Shown: in pieces, positions 50,433 through 61,865 of the stretch
Layout: the number at the start of each line of letters is the position of its first letter
Position numbering within the stretch: the stretch's first letter is position 1
From: DASXRA01 sp963737425
GTDB taxonomy: Bacteria; Actinomycetota; Actinomycetes; Mycobacteriales; Jatrophihabitantaceae
Assembly: GCA_963737425.1 (NCBI GenBank)
Contig: CAVTSX010000008.1
Span: 186,001 to 250,000 of the forward strand
DNA: 64,000 nucleotides
Direction: 5' to 3'
Program-made: the position numbers and the translations under genes
Notes under the pieces: generated by a model
Seen by the model: the letters and a program-made list of their open reading frames with translations, nothing else
What the model was told of the DNA's origin: nothing
Databases searched by the model: none

Positions 50433-51122
50433 TCACAAGTCGAGGAAGATCTCGCCGCGCGCCAACTCGGCCGGTGTGTGGCCGATGAGCTGTCGTACGG
50501 CCCGCGTCAGGTGTGGCTGGTCGTAGAAGCCGGTATCGGAAGCCACGTCCGCGATCGCCGCCCCGGCACGCAACAGTCGGGCGGCGTGTCTCGTCCGCTC
50601 GATCAGCTTCAACTTACGGCGCGACATTCCGACGGCCCGCACGAACCGGCTCTGCGCGGTCCGCTCCGCGACGCTGCCGATCGCGCTGCGGTGCTGCAAC
50701 TCCTCGATCAGCGGATCGAAGACCAGCAGGCCGGCACGCTGGAGACGTTCGATGAAGATGTCGAGATTCTGAGGCGTCGGCATCTCCCATCCCTGGCCCT
50801 CCAGCAGAATCCGGCCGTCCGGCAGAGTCGGCAACAACGCGTCCTGGAGGTTGGCGAGCCGGGCCGGAGGAAACGTTGGCAAATGCGCCCCGAGGCGGAA
50901 GTCTGCTCCGAAGTACTCCGAGTCACGCGGGCACGACAACGTCGTCGCCTTCGTCTGCGGGCCACGGATGTGCACTGTCGTGACGCCGTCGATCCGTGCG
51001 AACCCGATCCCCGGGTTGATCGAAGCGATCGAACTGAAGTCAGCTGGACTGTCACACTCCGCGGCCCACACCCGGACCAGGCACCCGGCCGGTCCACTCA
51101 CAACCCGATTGGTGAGACCCAC
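50433..51122 (-). CDS. AraC-family transcriptional regulator
   Basis: A 229-residue regulator. An N-terminal sensing part of unknown ligand precedes a C-terminal AraC DNA-binding domain: AVGMSRRKLKLIERTRHAAR, then GAAIADVASDTGFYDQPHLT and RAVRQLIGHTPAELARG. Its start overlaps AGAAGG, so the true start may be slightly different. Upstream of, and likely controlling, the reductase-like gene. Confidence 0.87.
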   Translation of the reverse strand: MGLTNRVVSGPAGCLVRVWAAECDSPADFSSIASINPGIGFARIDGVTTVHIRGPQTKATTLSCPRDSEYFGADFRLGAHLPTFPPARLANLQDALLPTLPDGRILLEGQGWEMPTPQNLDIFIERLQRAGLLVFDPLIEELQHRSAIGSVAERTAQSRFVRAVGMSRRKLKLIERTRHAARLLRAGAAIADVASDTGFYDQPHLTRAVRQLIGHTPAELARGEIFLDL

Positions 51123-51248
51123 CTTCTGGAGTGAAGCAGATACCTCAGCGCAGCAACACCAGAAAGGACAATCGCGAGCCAGAAATTTGTCCGACGAGCT
51201 CTAGCACGTCCTGTTGGGCCGCGGTCGACGCCGCCGGGCGGGCTGGAC

Positions 51249-52034
51249 ATGATTGGCCACATGCCGACTGCGCCCGAGCGTCTCGCTGTCCTGATCGACG
51301 CCGACAACACTTCGCCTAAGTACGTTCGTGCGCTGCTCGACGAGCTGGCCTCGTTCGGCGCCGCGTCTGTCAGGCGTGCCTACGGAGACTGGACGACGCC
51401 GCAGCTTGGGGGCTGGAAGCGCGAACTGAACCAGTACGCGATCGTGCCGGTGCAGCAGTTCGCGTACACGACGGGCAAGAACTCCACCGACTCGATGCTG
51501 ATCATCGATGCGATGGACCTGCTCTACTCCGGCAACGTCGATGCGTTCGCGCTGGTGTCCAGCGACAGCGATTTCACCCGGCTGGCCACTCGGTTGCGGG
51601 AGTCCGGCAAGCGGGTCTACGGCCTGGGTCTGCGCAAGACCCCGGCGTCCCTGGTGGCGGCCTGCGACCGGTTCATCTATCTCGAGGTGCTGCCCGACGA
51701 ACCTGCGTCACCGTCGGGTGACCCCGAGTCGGGGGAACCGCAGCTGCCCAGTCTAGAAAGCCTTATCACCCGCGCGGTGAACGCCATCTCACAGGATGAT
51801 GTGGCGGTCCCGCTGAGCGCGCTCGGCAGTTACCTGCGCTCGTCCCACCCGGCTTTCGACCCTCGCCTGTACGGCTTCGCCAAGCTGTCTGACCTGGTCC
51901 GCGCCCAGCGCTACCTGACGGTCACGGGCACGGGCAGCGCCGTTCAGGTGCGCGCGAAGTCGAAGGCGCCGACGAAGAAGACCGCGCCGAAGGCGACCGC
52001 AAAGAAGGTCGTGGCCAAGGGCAGCGCTAGCTGA
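51249..52034 (+). CDS. NYN-domain nuclease with OST-HTH/LOTUS domain
   Basis: A 261-residue RNase-like protein. The NYN (PIN-fold) domain has the acidic residues expected for metal catalysis: LAVLIDADNTSPKYV, NSTDSMLIIDAMDLL and ALVSSDSDFTRLATRLRE. After a linker, an OST-HTH (LOTUS) RNA-binding domain follows (LITRAVNAISQDDVAVPLSA, DPRLYGFAKLSDLVRAQ), then a Lys/Ala tail (KAPTKKTAPKATAKKVVAK). An ATG at 51261 is an alternative start. Probable RNA-processing role. Confidence 0.9.
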   Translation: MIGHMPTAPERLAVLIDADNTSPKYVRALLDELASFGAASVRRAYGDWTTPQLGGWKRELNQYAIVPVQQFAYTTGKNSTDSMLIIDAMDLLYSGNVDAFALVSSDSDFTRLATRLRESGKRVYGLGLRKTPASLVAACDRFIYLEVLPDEPASPSGDPESGEPQLPSLESLITRAVNAISQDDVAVPLSALGSYLRSSHPAFDPRLYGFAKLSDLVRAQRYLTVTGTGSAVQVRAKSKAPTKKTAPKATAKKVVAKGSAS

Positions 52035-52326
52035 GCTGTGTGCACCACGCCGGCTGAGTAAGGGCGATCGACGACAGCGTCGTCACCAGCGAGGGCTACC
52101 TCGAATGCGGTACGCCGACGAGCACGAGTCGCTCGATGTCGCCGGGTACGTCCACCGCGACATGCAGGATCAAACGGCGTGCAGCGATCTGGTCGAGTAC
52201 GCGGCTGAGGCGCCGGATCCCGGCATCGAAGGAGGCGAGCTGTAGGGCCTCGTCACAGGCGGAGCCTGCAGACCCGGCAACGGGAGAGATCAACGTTCGC
52301 AGGCGGCCGCGAAGGCCGGCGCACCG
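52035..52326. other. Intergenic region, short frames only
   Basis: A 46-codon frame on the plus strand (52105-52245) and an overlapping minus-strand frame (52096-52293) are both open. Neither has a convincing ribosome site or recognised family. Confidence 0.3.
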
Positions 52327-53076
52327 TTACGGTCGACGATGGCTGATCAGCACGGCCTCAACTTCGGCTAGCTCGGCGCGCAGCTTTTCTGCGCGGGCCT
52401 CGGCCTCGCCGCGGGCGGTGTCGTTCACGGCGGCGACGGCGTCCTCGACGCCTGGTTGGTTGAGAAGCGCTGCGAGGGCAGCGACTACGCCGGGCGAGAT
52501 TGGTGTCTTCTTCACGATCACCCGCGCGCCTCGGTGTGCTGTGACCGACCACGACGATCCCGCCGAGGCAATGGTGACAGTCACGGCGGGTAGGGGCGCT
52601 GCCCGCCGGGGAGACCCGTCGCGTGCCTTGGCCCGCGCCGGCGCGCCGGACGGACCTCGTTCAGGGGTGGTGTCCGATGGTGACCGCCTGGACGCACTTA
52701 CCCCAGATCTGATGGCGCCAAGTCGACCAGATGCATCACCAGCCGGCGACCCCTGCGAGCGGCGGGTGCGCGGCGATGACGGCGTCCGCTTCACGGCCGG
52801 TGACGCGGGAGGTGCCGCGGCGCGGCCCCGGCCGACCATCGATAACTCCCGCGGGGAGAAGCTCAGCTCGTCGGTGACTCCGGCGATCTTGACCCGCACC
52901 GTAATGAAGTCGCCGCCGTCGGTACTCGGGTCACCGACGGCCAGCACTGTGCCGATCGTTCCGGTGGGAAACTGCGGACCCGACACTCGAACCCGCGGCC
53001 GACGACCAGCCGCCACCTGATCGCGCAGTTGGACGACCTGTTCATCGGCAAGTTCTGTGTCCCGCTGCGCCGCCAT
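52327..53076 (-). CDS. DUF6319-like protein
   Basis: A 249-residue actinobacterial protein. The first ~75 residues (LRDQVAAGRRPRVRVSGPQF, PTGTIGTVLAVGDPSTDGG, ELSFSPRELSMVGRGR) resemble a small beta-barrel domain of proteins I recall as DUF6319. A low-complexity Ser/Pro/Arg linker (residues 85-165) and a C-terminal coiled-coil-like segment (ARGEAEARAEKLRAELAEVE) follow. ATG at 53076 has GAGAGGGG upstream. Function unknown. Confidence 0.6.
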   Translation of the reverse strand: MAAQRDTELADEQVVQLRDQVAAGRRPRVRVSGPQFPTGTIGTVLAVGDPSTDGGDFITVRVKIAGVTDELSFSPRELSMVGRGRAAAPPASPAVKRTPSSPRTRRSQGSPAGDASGRLGAIRSGVSASRRSPSDTTPERGPSGAPARAKARDGSPRRAAPLPAVTVTIASAGSSWSVTAHRGARVIVKKTPISPGVVAALAALLNQPGVEDAVAAVNDTARGEAEARAEKLRAELAEVEAVLISHRRP

Positions 53077-53568
53077 GCCGCCCCTCTCCGCCCAACCTGC
53101 CACCCGGCTGCCTGCCCGCCGCGACCGTCGCCACGCTAGAACATCACGGCCGTGCGACATCGACGCGGAGGGAGTCCCGACGTCCCCACCCACCGGGTAG
53201 CTCAGCGACAGCCAGGCGGCCGGCATCCTGCGGCGTTCAACACTCACTTCGGTATGCGAGGGTCAGCCGCGCAAGTGCTCCTCCTCGCCCGGCTCGGCTA
53301 CGCGGGTCTTGGTGGACCGCGAGCGGTCTACGACGGTGCCACGCGGGACGGCCCGTGACTCGTCGACGGCGGCGTGGCGCTGGCACCGCGCCCGGGGCAG
53401 ACCGCGCCCGCAGCGGTCTCGGGCATACCGTTGGTTTGCCAGACGCTGCTGGTGCTCGAGAAAGATCCATCTGCGCCGCTGCTCGCGGAGCGGCTCTGCA
53501 GGATCGGCACAGAGTGGTGAGCCTGACCTAGACGAAATCTTGAGCGACTACAGCAGCCGGCCCCTTCG
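53077..53568. other. Region without a confident gene
   Basis: Only fragments: a frame ending LLVLEKDPSAPLLAERLCRI (stop at about 53518) and another ending EPDLDEILSDYSSRPLR whose stop overlaps the HipA-remnant ATG by 4 bp. The latter could be the last residues of a HipB-like partner. Confidence 0.3.
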
Positions 53569-53800
53569 ATGATCGACGAGCTGTACGTGTTGGTCGACGA
53601 CCGTTTGGCTGGCCGTATCACGCGCAGGCAGGCCGCGCTGCGTTTCGTCTACGAGGACGACTATCGCAATAGCCGTGCACCTGGGTGCATCCTGCATTCA
53701 GCAATCGCGATGAATGGGTCGAGCTCATGACGCGGGACGAATCCGAGGGACATCCCGTTGTCGTTTTCGGTCGGACGCCCTGACCCGTCGATATCGCGTA
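53569..53800 (+). pseudogene. HipA N-terminal remnant
   Basis: The frame starts MIDELYVLVDDRLAGRITRR and continues ALRFVYEDDYR, matching the N-terminal domain of HipA toxin kinases. It then shifts, and a neighbouring frame holds NPRDIPLSFSVGR, equivalent to the TPLSxSMP motif. The kinase domain is absent. The ATGA overlap with an upstream frame recalls a hipBA junction. Confidence 0.5.
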
Positions 53801-53962
53801 CGTCGTCAGTACGCCGCGGTCGCGCATATGGATCGTTCGAGCGTGATCGAGAGGTGACTCTCATGCGGATGATCGTGTGGACAAGATTTGTGGGCGGGAC
53901 GCGGTCAACCGCGCAGTTGCGCGCCGCAAATGGGGTGACGTCGGTCGTCCATCCCCGCGATC

Positions 53963-54709
53963 ATGGTGGACGTGGAGGAGGTCGCGGTTGTCGTCGCCCA
54001 TAACGAGCGTGCGACCCTGCGCGTCGGCGATGTGTTCTTGAAGATCGACGCCGATCAGACCCGCACCGACGTCGAGGTCGAGGCGATGGCGATGGCGCCG
54101 GTCCCGACCCCGCAGATCCTGTGGCGGAACCCGCCCGTGCTCGCGCTCGCCGCCGTCGCGGGGACGGCACTCGGCCATCTCGGCGAGCCCTCTTCTGCAT
54201 CCTCGACAGCGTGGGCCGCGGCCGGTGCCGCGGTCCGGGCGCTGCACGACGCGCCGCTGCCACCCTGGCCCGGACGGAACCTCGATGAGCTTGCCTCGAA
54301 CCTGGCCCGTGAGTGCGCATGGCTTGTCGACAATGACGTCCTTCCCGCCGACGTCGTCACACGCAACTTGCGACTCGCCGAGACCGCGCTCCGGCCGTGG
54401 ACACCGGTGTTCATTCACGGCGACCTGCAGGTTGACCACGTATTCGTCGCCGGTGACGAGGTCACCGCCATCATCGACTGGTCCGAGGGAGCCCGCGGCG
54501 ACGCGCTATTCGACCTCGCCACCCTCACGCTCGGACACCCGGAGCATCTCGCCGACGTCATCGCCGGCTACGGCGCTGACGTCGACCGCGACCTCATCCG
54601 CGCGTGGTGGTCGTTGCGATGCCTGAGTAACGTCCGCTGGCTGGTCGAGCACGGCTACGGCCCGCCTGAGGCGTATCCCGAGGTCGCCGTGCTGCGATCG
54701 ACGCCGTGA
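53963..54709 (+). CDS. APH-family phosphotransferase
   Basis: A 248-residue protein kinase-like-fold enzyme of the aminoglycoside phosphotransferase family. The catalytic loop is FIHGDLQVDHVFV (His where the usual metal-binding Asn stands) and the DFG-equivalent is AIIDWSEGARGDALFDLATL. The N-lobe is short (VFLKIDADQTRTDVEVEAM contains the ATP Lys). It may phosphorylate a small hydroxylated metabolite; antibiotic resistance cannot be inferred. Confidence 0.85.
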   Translation: MVDVEEVAVVVAHNERATLRVGDVFLKIDADQTRTDVEVEAMAMAPVPTPQILWRNPPVLALAAVAGTALGHLGEPSSASSTAWAAAGAAVRALHDAPLPPWPGRNLDELASNLARECAWLVDNDVLPADVVTRNLRLAETALRPWTPVFIHGDLQVDHVFVAGDEVTAIIDWSEGARGDALFDLATLTLGHPEHLADVIAGYGADVDRDLIRAWWSLRCLSNVRWLVEHGYGPPEAYPEVAVLRSTP

Positions 54710-54959
54710 GGCTGCACCAGCCCGACAGCTACCAATGCCGTCCACCGACTGAGCCGGCCATCCCTAACGATGTCGCCTCCGGCTGGACGGCATCACAGGG
54801 CAGCCACCGCGCGGGCGATCGACCTGGCCATCGGCGAACGGATCGACGGTCGATTTGGCCGCGCCCGGTCAATGTGCCGCCAATACGGGGGGTCTCGTTA
54901 TTGCGTGTGGTGTGAGGTTGGGGGTGGGTAAGCAACCCCCGCGAGCCCCTTCGATGCGA

Positions 54960-56666
<1,707 letters not shown>

Positions 56667-57086
56667 CCCCATCGCCTCCCACCTACCCCAGCAGCGTAGG
56701 CCCTCGCAGACACCGGCCACATCGATCGGCATGGCCGCCGCCCAGTTCTGTGGGCGCTGTTCACCAGCGCCCGAGGTTCGGGCCGGCGCCGGTTGTTGCC
56801 AACGCCCCTGGACGTGCTCGACGCTTGTCTGCCCGATCAACCGCGCGAGTACAGGACGCAGCAACCGGCAGAGCCTCAGCAGGACGTCGCTGTTATGGAG
56901 GCGTCGATGGAACCAAGCTCCTCAACGCCCGAGCAGGCCTTCCTAGGTGGGCGGTGTCAAACGGCTGTCCGTGGGCGGCTGATGCTGCAAGGGCGGTGAG
57001 CCCAGCTGCGTTGCCGAGAATGTGCGTACTTTCGTGGCTGGGCGCTGAATGGTGGCGGCCTACTTGGCGTGCTGGTGGGCGTTTGG
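56667..57086. other. Intergenic region left of the insertion sequence
   Basis: About 420 bp with no recognisable gene or clear repeat. Confidence 0.5.
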
Positions 57087-58753
57087 GCTGCCGGGTAAGG
57101 CTTTCAGCGTCCTGTCCGGCTCATCGGGTCGCGGTGGCCCATCCTGATCCGGGGACGCTGGCCACGGCCAGCACGGCGAGGCGGGCGAGGTTGATCGCGG
57201 CGGCGAGCAGGGCGAAGTCGGCGGCGATCTTGGTGGTGCCTCGGACGCGGGCGCGGCGTCCGCCGTGGCGGCGGCGCATCAGGTGGGCGATCTTGCGTTC
57301 GACCTTGGGTCGGGTGGCCCGGTAGTCGCTGACCCAGTCCGGGTCGCGTTGCCGGGCCCGGGCATCGGCGAGTTGCCGTTCGTGGATCCCGACGGTGATG
57401 GTGCGTCCGTCGGGGGCGGTGGTGCAGTGCTGGCGCAGCGGGCAGTGGGTGCAGTACGGCCAGAAGCTGGCGGCGCCGGCCCCGTTGCTGCTGCGCCGGA
57501 TCGGTGCGGTGTGCCCGGCGGGACAGCGCACCGTGTCGCGCTGCAGATCGACCTCGAAACGGTCCTTGGCGAAGCGCCCGCCCTTGGCGACCGGCTGCTG
57601 GGTCTTGCACTTGGACTCGATCCCGGCCCGTTCCAGCCGTGCGTGTAATTCCCCGGTGCCGTAGGCGTTGTCGCCGTAGACACTCGCTCGATCCGCTGTG
57701 CTGCCCTCGCCCGGATCACCGACGCCCTCGGTGGAGTCGTCGGTGGAGTCGTCGAGCAGGTCGGTGATCAGGTCCTTCGCGGCGCTGGCGTCTGCGGCGT
57801 TGCCGGCCGTGACCGTGGTGGCAGTGATGATCTCGGTGTCTGGGTCGATGCCGACATGGCCCTTGTAGCCGTCGAAGCCGCGTGCCGCGGTCTTGTGCCC
57901 GTGCCGGGTCTCGGGGTCCACGGTAGAGATCACCCGGTCTCTCGCGACCCGCCGCGCGATGCGGAACACCCCCGTCTCGTCTTGATCGAGGTCCTGGCCG
58001 AGCACGGTGCCCAGCAGCGCGGCGGCCTGGCTCAGTGCTTCGGACAGCTCGCGGCCCTCCAGCACCGCGAGCAGCGCCATGCCGTCGCGGGCCAGCGCAT
58101 CGATCAGCTCGGCACGAGCCGCGGCATCGTCGTAGTCACAGACCGGCTTGCCCGCGCCCGCGTAGTCATCATCGCGGGCCAGCACCGCCCGCAACTGCTC
58201 GCCCAGTTCGCCGCCCGCGACCTTGAGCAGCCCCCGGATCGCCGAGCGGACCAGGGTGACGGTGTCCATCGTGGCCACCGCGTCATACAACGCTGTCGAG
58301 TCCAACACCCGCCGCCGGCCCACCAGCCCCGCCGCCTTGGCCACCTCCAGCACCGCGTCGAAGATCCGGCCCGGGGCCTGCGAGGCAGCCAGCCGGGCGC
58401 GCATGTCCACCAACACCGTGTGCACAAAGCCCGGATAGTCGAAATCCAGCCCGCCCGCCGCGTACTTCCACCGCGCATCGAAGCAGAACCGGTCCACCGC
58501 CTCCCGATCCGAGCAGCCCTCGACGCGCTGCAACACCATCACCACCGCCACGATCATCGGAGGCACACTGCGCCGGCCCACATCGGTGAACAGGTCCGCG
58601 AACCTCTCATCACCGAACAGCCGACGACACTCCCGATGCAGCAGCCCATAGATCGAATCCGGCGCGACCCGCGGCTCGCAGAACCCGGCCGTGGACCGGA
58701 ACAGATCCGCCTGCCTCGGCGCCTGGCCCAACGTCACGATTCACTCCGGCAGC
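57087..58753 (-). mobile_element. IS1182-type insertion sequence
   Basis: One transposase gene between short inverted ends: GCTGCCGGGT (57087-57096) and, at the other end, GCTGCCGGAGT on the minus strand (58753-58743). Borders are approximate since I cannot see a target-site duplication. Apparently intact and so potentially active. Confidence 0.65.
57121..58737 (-). CDS. IS1182-family transposase
   Basis: A 538-residue DDE transposase. The N-terminal domain is LRQ-like (LFGDERFADLFTDVGRRSVP). The catalytic residues appear as Asp in RRVLDSTALYDAV, Asp in VYGDNAYGTGELHARLE, and Glu in RPKVERKIAHLMRRRHGGRR. A four-Cys insertion (CPAGHTAP, YCTHCPLRQHC) is typical of the family. No stop or frameshift is seen. 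Confidence 0.92.
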   Translation of the reverse strand: MTLGQAPRQADLFRSTAGFCEPRVAPDSIYGLLHRECRRLFGDERFADLFTDVGRRSVPPMIVAVVMVLQRVEGCSDREAVDRFCFDARWKYAAGGLDFDYPGFVHTVLVDMRARLAASQAPGRIFDAVLEVAKAAGLVGRRRVLDSTALYDAVATMDTVTLVRSAIRGLLKVAGGELGEQLRAVLARDDDYAGAGKPVCDYDDAAARAELIDALARDGMALLAVLEGRELSEALSQAAALLGTVLGQDLDQDETGVFRIARRVARDRVISTVDPETRHGHKTAARGFDGYKGHVGIDPDTEIITATTVTAGNAADASAAKDLITDLLDDSTDDSTEGVGDPGEGSTADRASVYGDNAYGTGELHARLERAGIESKCKTQQPVAKGGRFAKDRFEVDLQRDTVRCPAGHTAPIRRSSNGAGAASFWPYCTHCPLRQHCTTAPDGRTITVGIHERQLADARARQRDPDWVSDYRATRPKVERKIAHLMRRRHGGRRARVRGTTKIAADFALLAAAINLARLAVLAVASVPGSGWATATR

Positions 58754-58775
58754 GAAGCCCCCGCGTCATAAGGAC

Positions 58776-59267
58776 ATGCTCCCCGAACTGATCAACAAGA
58801 CCATGGACCGCCACGCGGCGAAAAACACCAGCCACCTAGAGGAACTGCGCCGCCGCCGCGCCGACCTGCTCGAGTCGATCAGCGCGGTGGAACAAGCATT
58901 GGCGGCGCCGGCGCCTGGCCGCGAGGCACGCTGGGCTGAACGCGTGCACGTCGCTCTCGTCGAGCTCTCAGCCGACTTCGGTGAGCACATCCGCAGCACA
59001 GAGGCGCCGGACGGGCTCTACCACGAGATCCTCAGGACCGCGCCGCGACTGTCCGGTTCGGTAGCTCGCCTCACCCGCGACCACGCACTGCTCGGAGACC
59101 TAATCGACGCCCTGCTGGCCCGCGCCAACAAACCCGACGTCGACCAGGACGTCGACGGAATACGCAACCGGGGCACGACGCTGCTCGGACGGCTCGCCGG
59201 TCACCGGCAGCACGGATCCGACCTGATCTACGAGGCCTACACAGCCGACATCGGAGGCGAGACCTAG
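58776..59267 (+). CDS. Hemerythrin-like protein
   Basis: A 163-residue helical protein. Histidines and acidic residues are spaced like an HHE cation-binding domain: ALVELSADFGEHIRSTEAPD, LYHEI, LTRDHALLGDL and HRQHGSDLIYEAY. It may bind a di-iron centre for O2 or NO sensing. It begins 23 bp from the insertion sequence, so its promoter may have been replaced. AAGGAC is a weak ribosome site. Confidence 0.65.
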   Translation: MLPELINKTMDRHAAKNTSHLEELRRRRADLLESISAVEQALAAPAPGREARWAERVHVALVELSADFGEHIRSTEAPDGLYHEILRTAPRLSGSVARLTRDHALLGDLIDALLARANKPDVDQDVDGIRNRGTTLLGRLAGHRQHGSDLIYEAYTADIGGET

Positions 59268-59683
59268 CACGCTCGCATGGCCAACCCCCGAGTCGGCGTA
59301 CCAACCGAGCAGGTCCGTTCACGGACCAACAATCGGCCTGCTAGCTCGATCGTTAGAACTTCCTGACAGTCATTCGGGCGGAGAGAAGCCGAGGAAGCTG
59401 GCGCCGCCGGCTACCCAAAGGCGGCTTGCGTACGCAGTCGTGACATCACTCGTGGTGCGAACCACAGGATCACAGGGCGCTAGAGGAGCACACCGAAGTC
59501 GATTTCGTGCACACAGGAGCCCGCCGGCGCCAACAGCGACTACCGCGACCCGACCTCGGGTTCTTGGCCGTGAAGATTCAGGAAGCCGAGGCGACATTCG
59601 GGTTTCCATCGTCGTGGCGCCCGAAAGGGCCGCGCCGGCGCCCTTACTGTTTGGGAGCCAGCACATCAGCAAAGGAGGCACCC
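59268..59683. other. Intergenic region without recognisable genes
   Basis: About 415 bp; open frames on both strands lack family resemblance. It contains the leader and ribosome site of the next gene. Confidence 0.5.
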
Positions 59684-59953
59684 GTGGCCATCCGCATCAT
59701 CGCCGCGCCGGAGTCCGGGCCGACCAAGGTCCAGCTCGTGCTGCCGGACGCCATCCATGACGGCCCAGTGTCAGCGGTCGGTACCTTCAACGACTGGACG
59801 CCTGGCCTGCACAAACTCGTCCGGCGCAGTAACGGGACGCGCAGTACGTCCTTCACCGTCCCAGCCGGGGCGGAGGTGCATTTCCGCTACCTCGGCTCGG
59901 GTGGACGGTGGTTCGACGACCCTGACGTGAAGGACGGCGTCCTACGCGTCTAG
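59684..59953 (+). CDS. CBM48/AMPK-type glycogen-binding domain protein
   Basis: An 89-residue protein consisting of one early-set Ig-like domain: VQLVLPDAIHDGPVSAVGTF, NDWTPGLHKLVRR, then VHFRYLGSGGRWFDDPD. Such domains bind alpha-glucans and usually sit on larger enzymes; stand-alone versions occur in actinomycetes. GTG at 59684 follows AAAGGAGG at ideal spacing; the longer upstream frame lacks support. Confidence 0.82.
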   Translation: MAIRIIAAPESGPTKVQLVLPDAIHDGPVSAVGTFNDWTPGLHKLVRRSNGTRSTSFTVPAGAEVHFRYLGSGGRWFDDPDVKDGVLRV

Positions 59954-60157
59954 TGCCTCAGGCCGGCGGCAGCGGAGTCCCGGCGAGGCATTGAGGGCCG
60001 AGCGGAACGGTCGCGTCCATGTGAGTACTGCCCTGAAGCTCGGGCAGGTCCAAGGAGGTAGGCCCACGTTTCAGGCGGGCGTGCCGCGCCGACGATGTGG
60101 CCTGCTGACTGGCTGCGGTCACTGCCGGCGGGTGGTCTGTCAACTGCGCGTCTCACC

Positions 60158-61036
60158 TCACGAGGCTTCGTCGCGCGGCTCTTGCGGCTTGGTGTCCGCC
60201 CAGACGCGGTCGAGGAACTCGTTGATCTCGGCGGTCAGGCGGGCCGGGCGTACCCACAGCTCGGCGAAGGTGCGGGTCCGGATCAGCCTGGCGTCAGGGA
60301 GCTGCCGCGCGAGCCTTTGCGCGTCATTGAATGAGTGGATCAGGTCGATTCCGTGTCCCAGGACCAGCGCCGGGGCAGTGATGGCCCGGCGTTGCTCTGC
60401 GGTCGGGGCGATGGGCCCGAGCAGGACTCCGTGCAGCACGGCGGCGATTTCCTCGGGATCCGATGTGGCAGCCGTGATGAGCGAGTCGAGCGGCCCGAAC
60501 CGGGAAGCAGGCAGGCGGGAGGTTGCAGTGGAGACCCATCGCAGTGGGGTTCGGGCGTAGTGGACACCGAGCAGCAGTGGCAGGAACACGATCGCGGCCG
60601 CGGGTGCAGCCCCTTCGAGTACCGGCATTTCCAGGATCAGGCCGCGGACCCTTCCTGGTGCCGCCACGGTGGCCATCAGGCTGACATTGGTGCCCATCGA
60701 AACACCACCGAGCACCGCCTGATCCACGCCGAGCTCGTCGAGCAGGCAGAGCACCTGCTCGGCGTAGAGGTCCATCCGATGAGCACCAGCATGGCGAGGC
60801 TTGTCGCTGCGGCCATGACCCAGGAGGTCGAGCAGCACGACCCGGTTGCCCTGGGCGGCCAGCGCCCGGGCCAGACTACGGCTGAGGCTGGCGTCGAGGA
60901 GCAAGCCATGCAACCAGACGAGCACCCTCTCGCCTGAACCGTAGACCTCGTAGGCCAGCCGGTACCCGCCGTAGGCCAGCGTGCACCGTGTGCCTTCGGG
61001 GCTTGGCTCCGAGTCGTCCCCCACTGTCACGCTCAC
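60158..61036 (-). CDS. Alpha/beta-fold hydrolase
   Basis: A 292-residue hydrolase. Motifs: LVWLHGLLLDASLSRSLARA (oxyanion), LLDLLGHGRSDKPRHAGAHR, and nucleophile Ser in LGGVSMGTNVSLM; the Asp/His pair is near VLGHGIDLIHSFNDAQRLAR. No signal peptide. Substrate unknown. Confidence 0.88.
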   Translation of the reverse strand: MSVTVGDDSEPSPEGTRCTLAYGGYRLAYEVYGSGERVLVWLHGLLLDASLSRSLARALAAQGNRVVLLDLLGHGRSDKPRHAGAHRMDLYAEQVLCLLDELGVDQAVLGGVSMGTNVSLMATVAAPGRVRGLILEMPVLEGAAPAAAIVFLPLLLGVHYARTPLRWVSTATSRLPASRFGPLDSLITAATSDPEEIAAVLHGVLLGPIAPTAEQRRAITAPALVLGHGIDLIHSFNDAQRLARQLPDARLIRTRTFAELWVRPARLTAEINEFLDRVWADTKPQEPRDEAS

Positions 61037-61217
61037 AAGGAGATTGTGCCGGGCTCTGTGGACGGTCGGTGACGTGGTGACCCGTTCACTGGCTGAGTAA
61101 GCACGAAGCAGGACTGTCTATCGTCGGTCTTGTTCCTTTGACCGGTGGTCTGATTCCGGCCCGGCATAGATCGACCCGGGTTTTGCTGCGGCTCGCCGTA
61201 GAGCGCCGGCCGGTCGT

Positions 61218-61865
61218 TTACTTCTTTGCCAGGTGGCCGATCGGGAAGATCTCGCGGCCATAGGTTGCTACGCACATCTCGGCGAAGGACAGGTAGGCGG
61301 CGAGTGCCGCTGCGGCCAGGCCCAGCCATCCGCCGGCCTTGACGAGCCCGGCGTTGCCCGCGTACAGCCCGGAACCCAGCACGGCGAAGGCGACGACGAG
61401 GTCGGCCAGCGCCACCACCACCACCACGTTGGTACGGAAGGAGGCGGCGAACATCCAGACGATGAAGATGCCGAATGCGAACACGAAGAGTCCGAGCGCG
61501 TGGCCGGTCTCGGCCTTGGGAATGTCTTTGAGGAAGAACTCGGCGATGGCGAACAGGGAAAGCCAGAACGAGCCGAAGCCACAGAACAGCACCCCGCCGA
61601 AGGTGTTGCCTTCGCGCAACACGATCAGCCCGGCGATCAGCTGGGTCAGGCCGCCGAACATGAGCGCGACGCCGAAAACCACCGGCTCAACTGCCTTGTT
61701 AACCAGGCCTGCGTTGATCATGCTGAGCATGAAGGTGGTCACTGCGAAGGCCGCCAGCGCAAGGGGGACCGCATTGCCCCACGTCGCTGCTGCCGCTGTC
61801 GGTGGATCCTTTGCCGGTGTGGGTGGCGTCGCCGTTGCCACGACGTGTCGCTCGATGGTAGTCAT
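61218..61865 (-). CDS. Acetate uptake transporter (GPR1/FUN34/YaaH family)
   Basis: A 215-residue membrane protein with six hydrophobic helices (PLALAAFAVTTFMLSMINAG; VFGVALMFGGLTQLIAGLIV; FWLSLFAIAEFF and so on). The SatP/YaaH family imports acetate or succinate. The N-P-x-P-L-G-L signature appears as GNAVPLALAAF, a variant that loses the first Pro and the Gly. ATG at 61865 has GAGGGGGA upstream. It may feed acetyl units to gluconeogenesis. Confidence 0.88.
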   Translation of the reverse strand: MTTIERHVVATATPPTPAKDPPTAAAATWGNAVPLALAAFAVTTFMLSMINAGLVNKAVEPVVFGVALMFGGLTQLIAGLIVLREGNTFGGVLFCGFGSFWLSLFAIAEFFLKDIPKAETGHALGLFVFAFGIFIVWMFAASFRTNVVVVVALADLVVAFAVLGSGLYAGNAGLVKAGGWLGLAAAALAAYLSFAEMCVATYGREIFPIGHLAKK

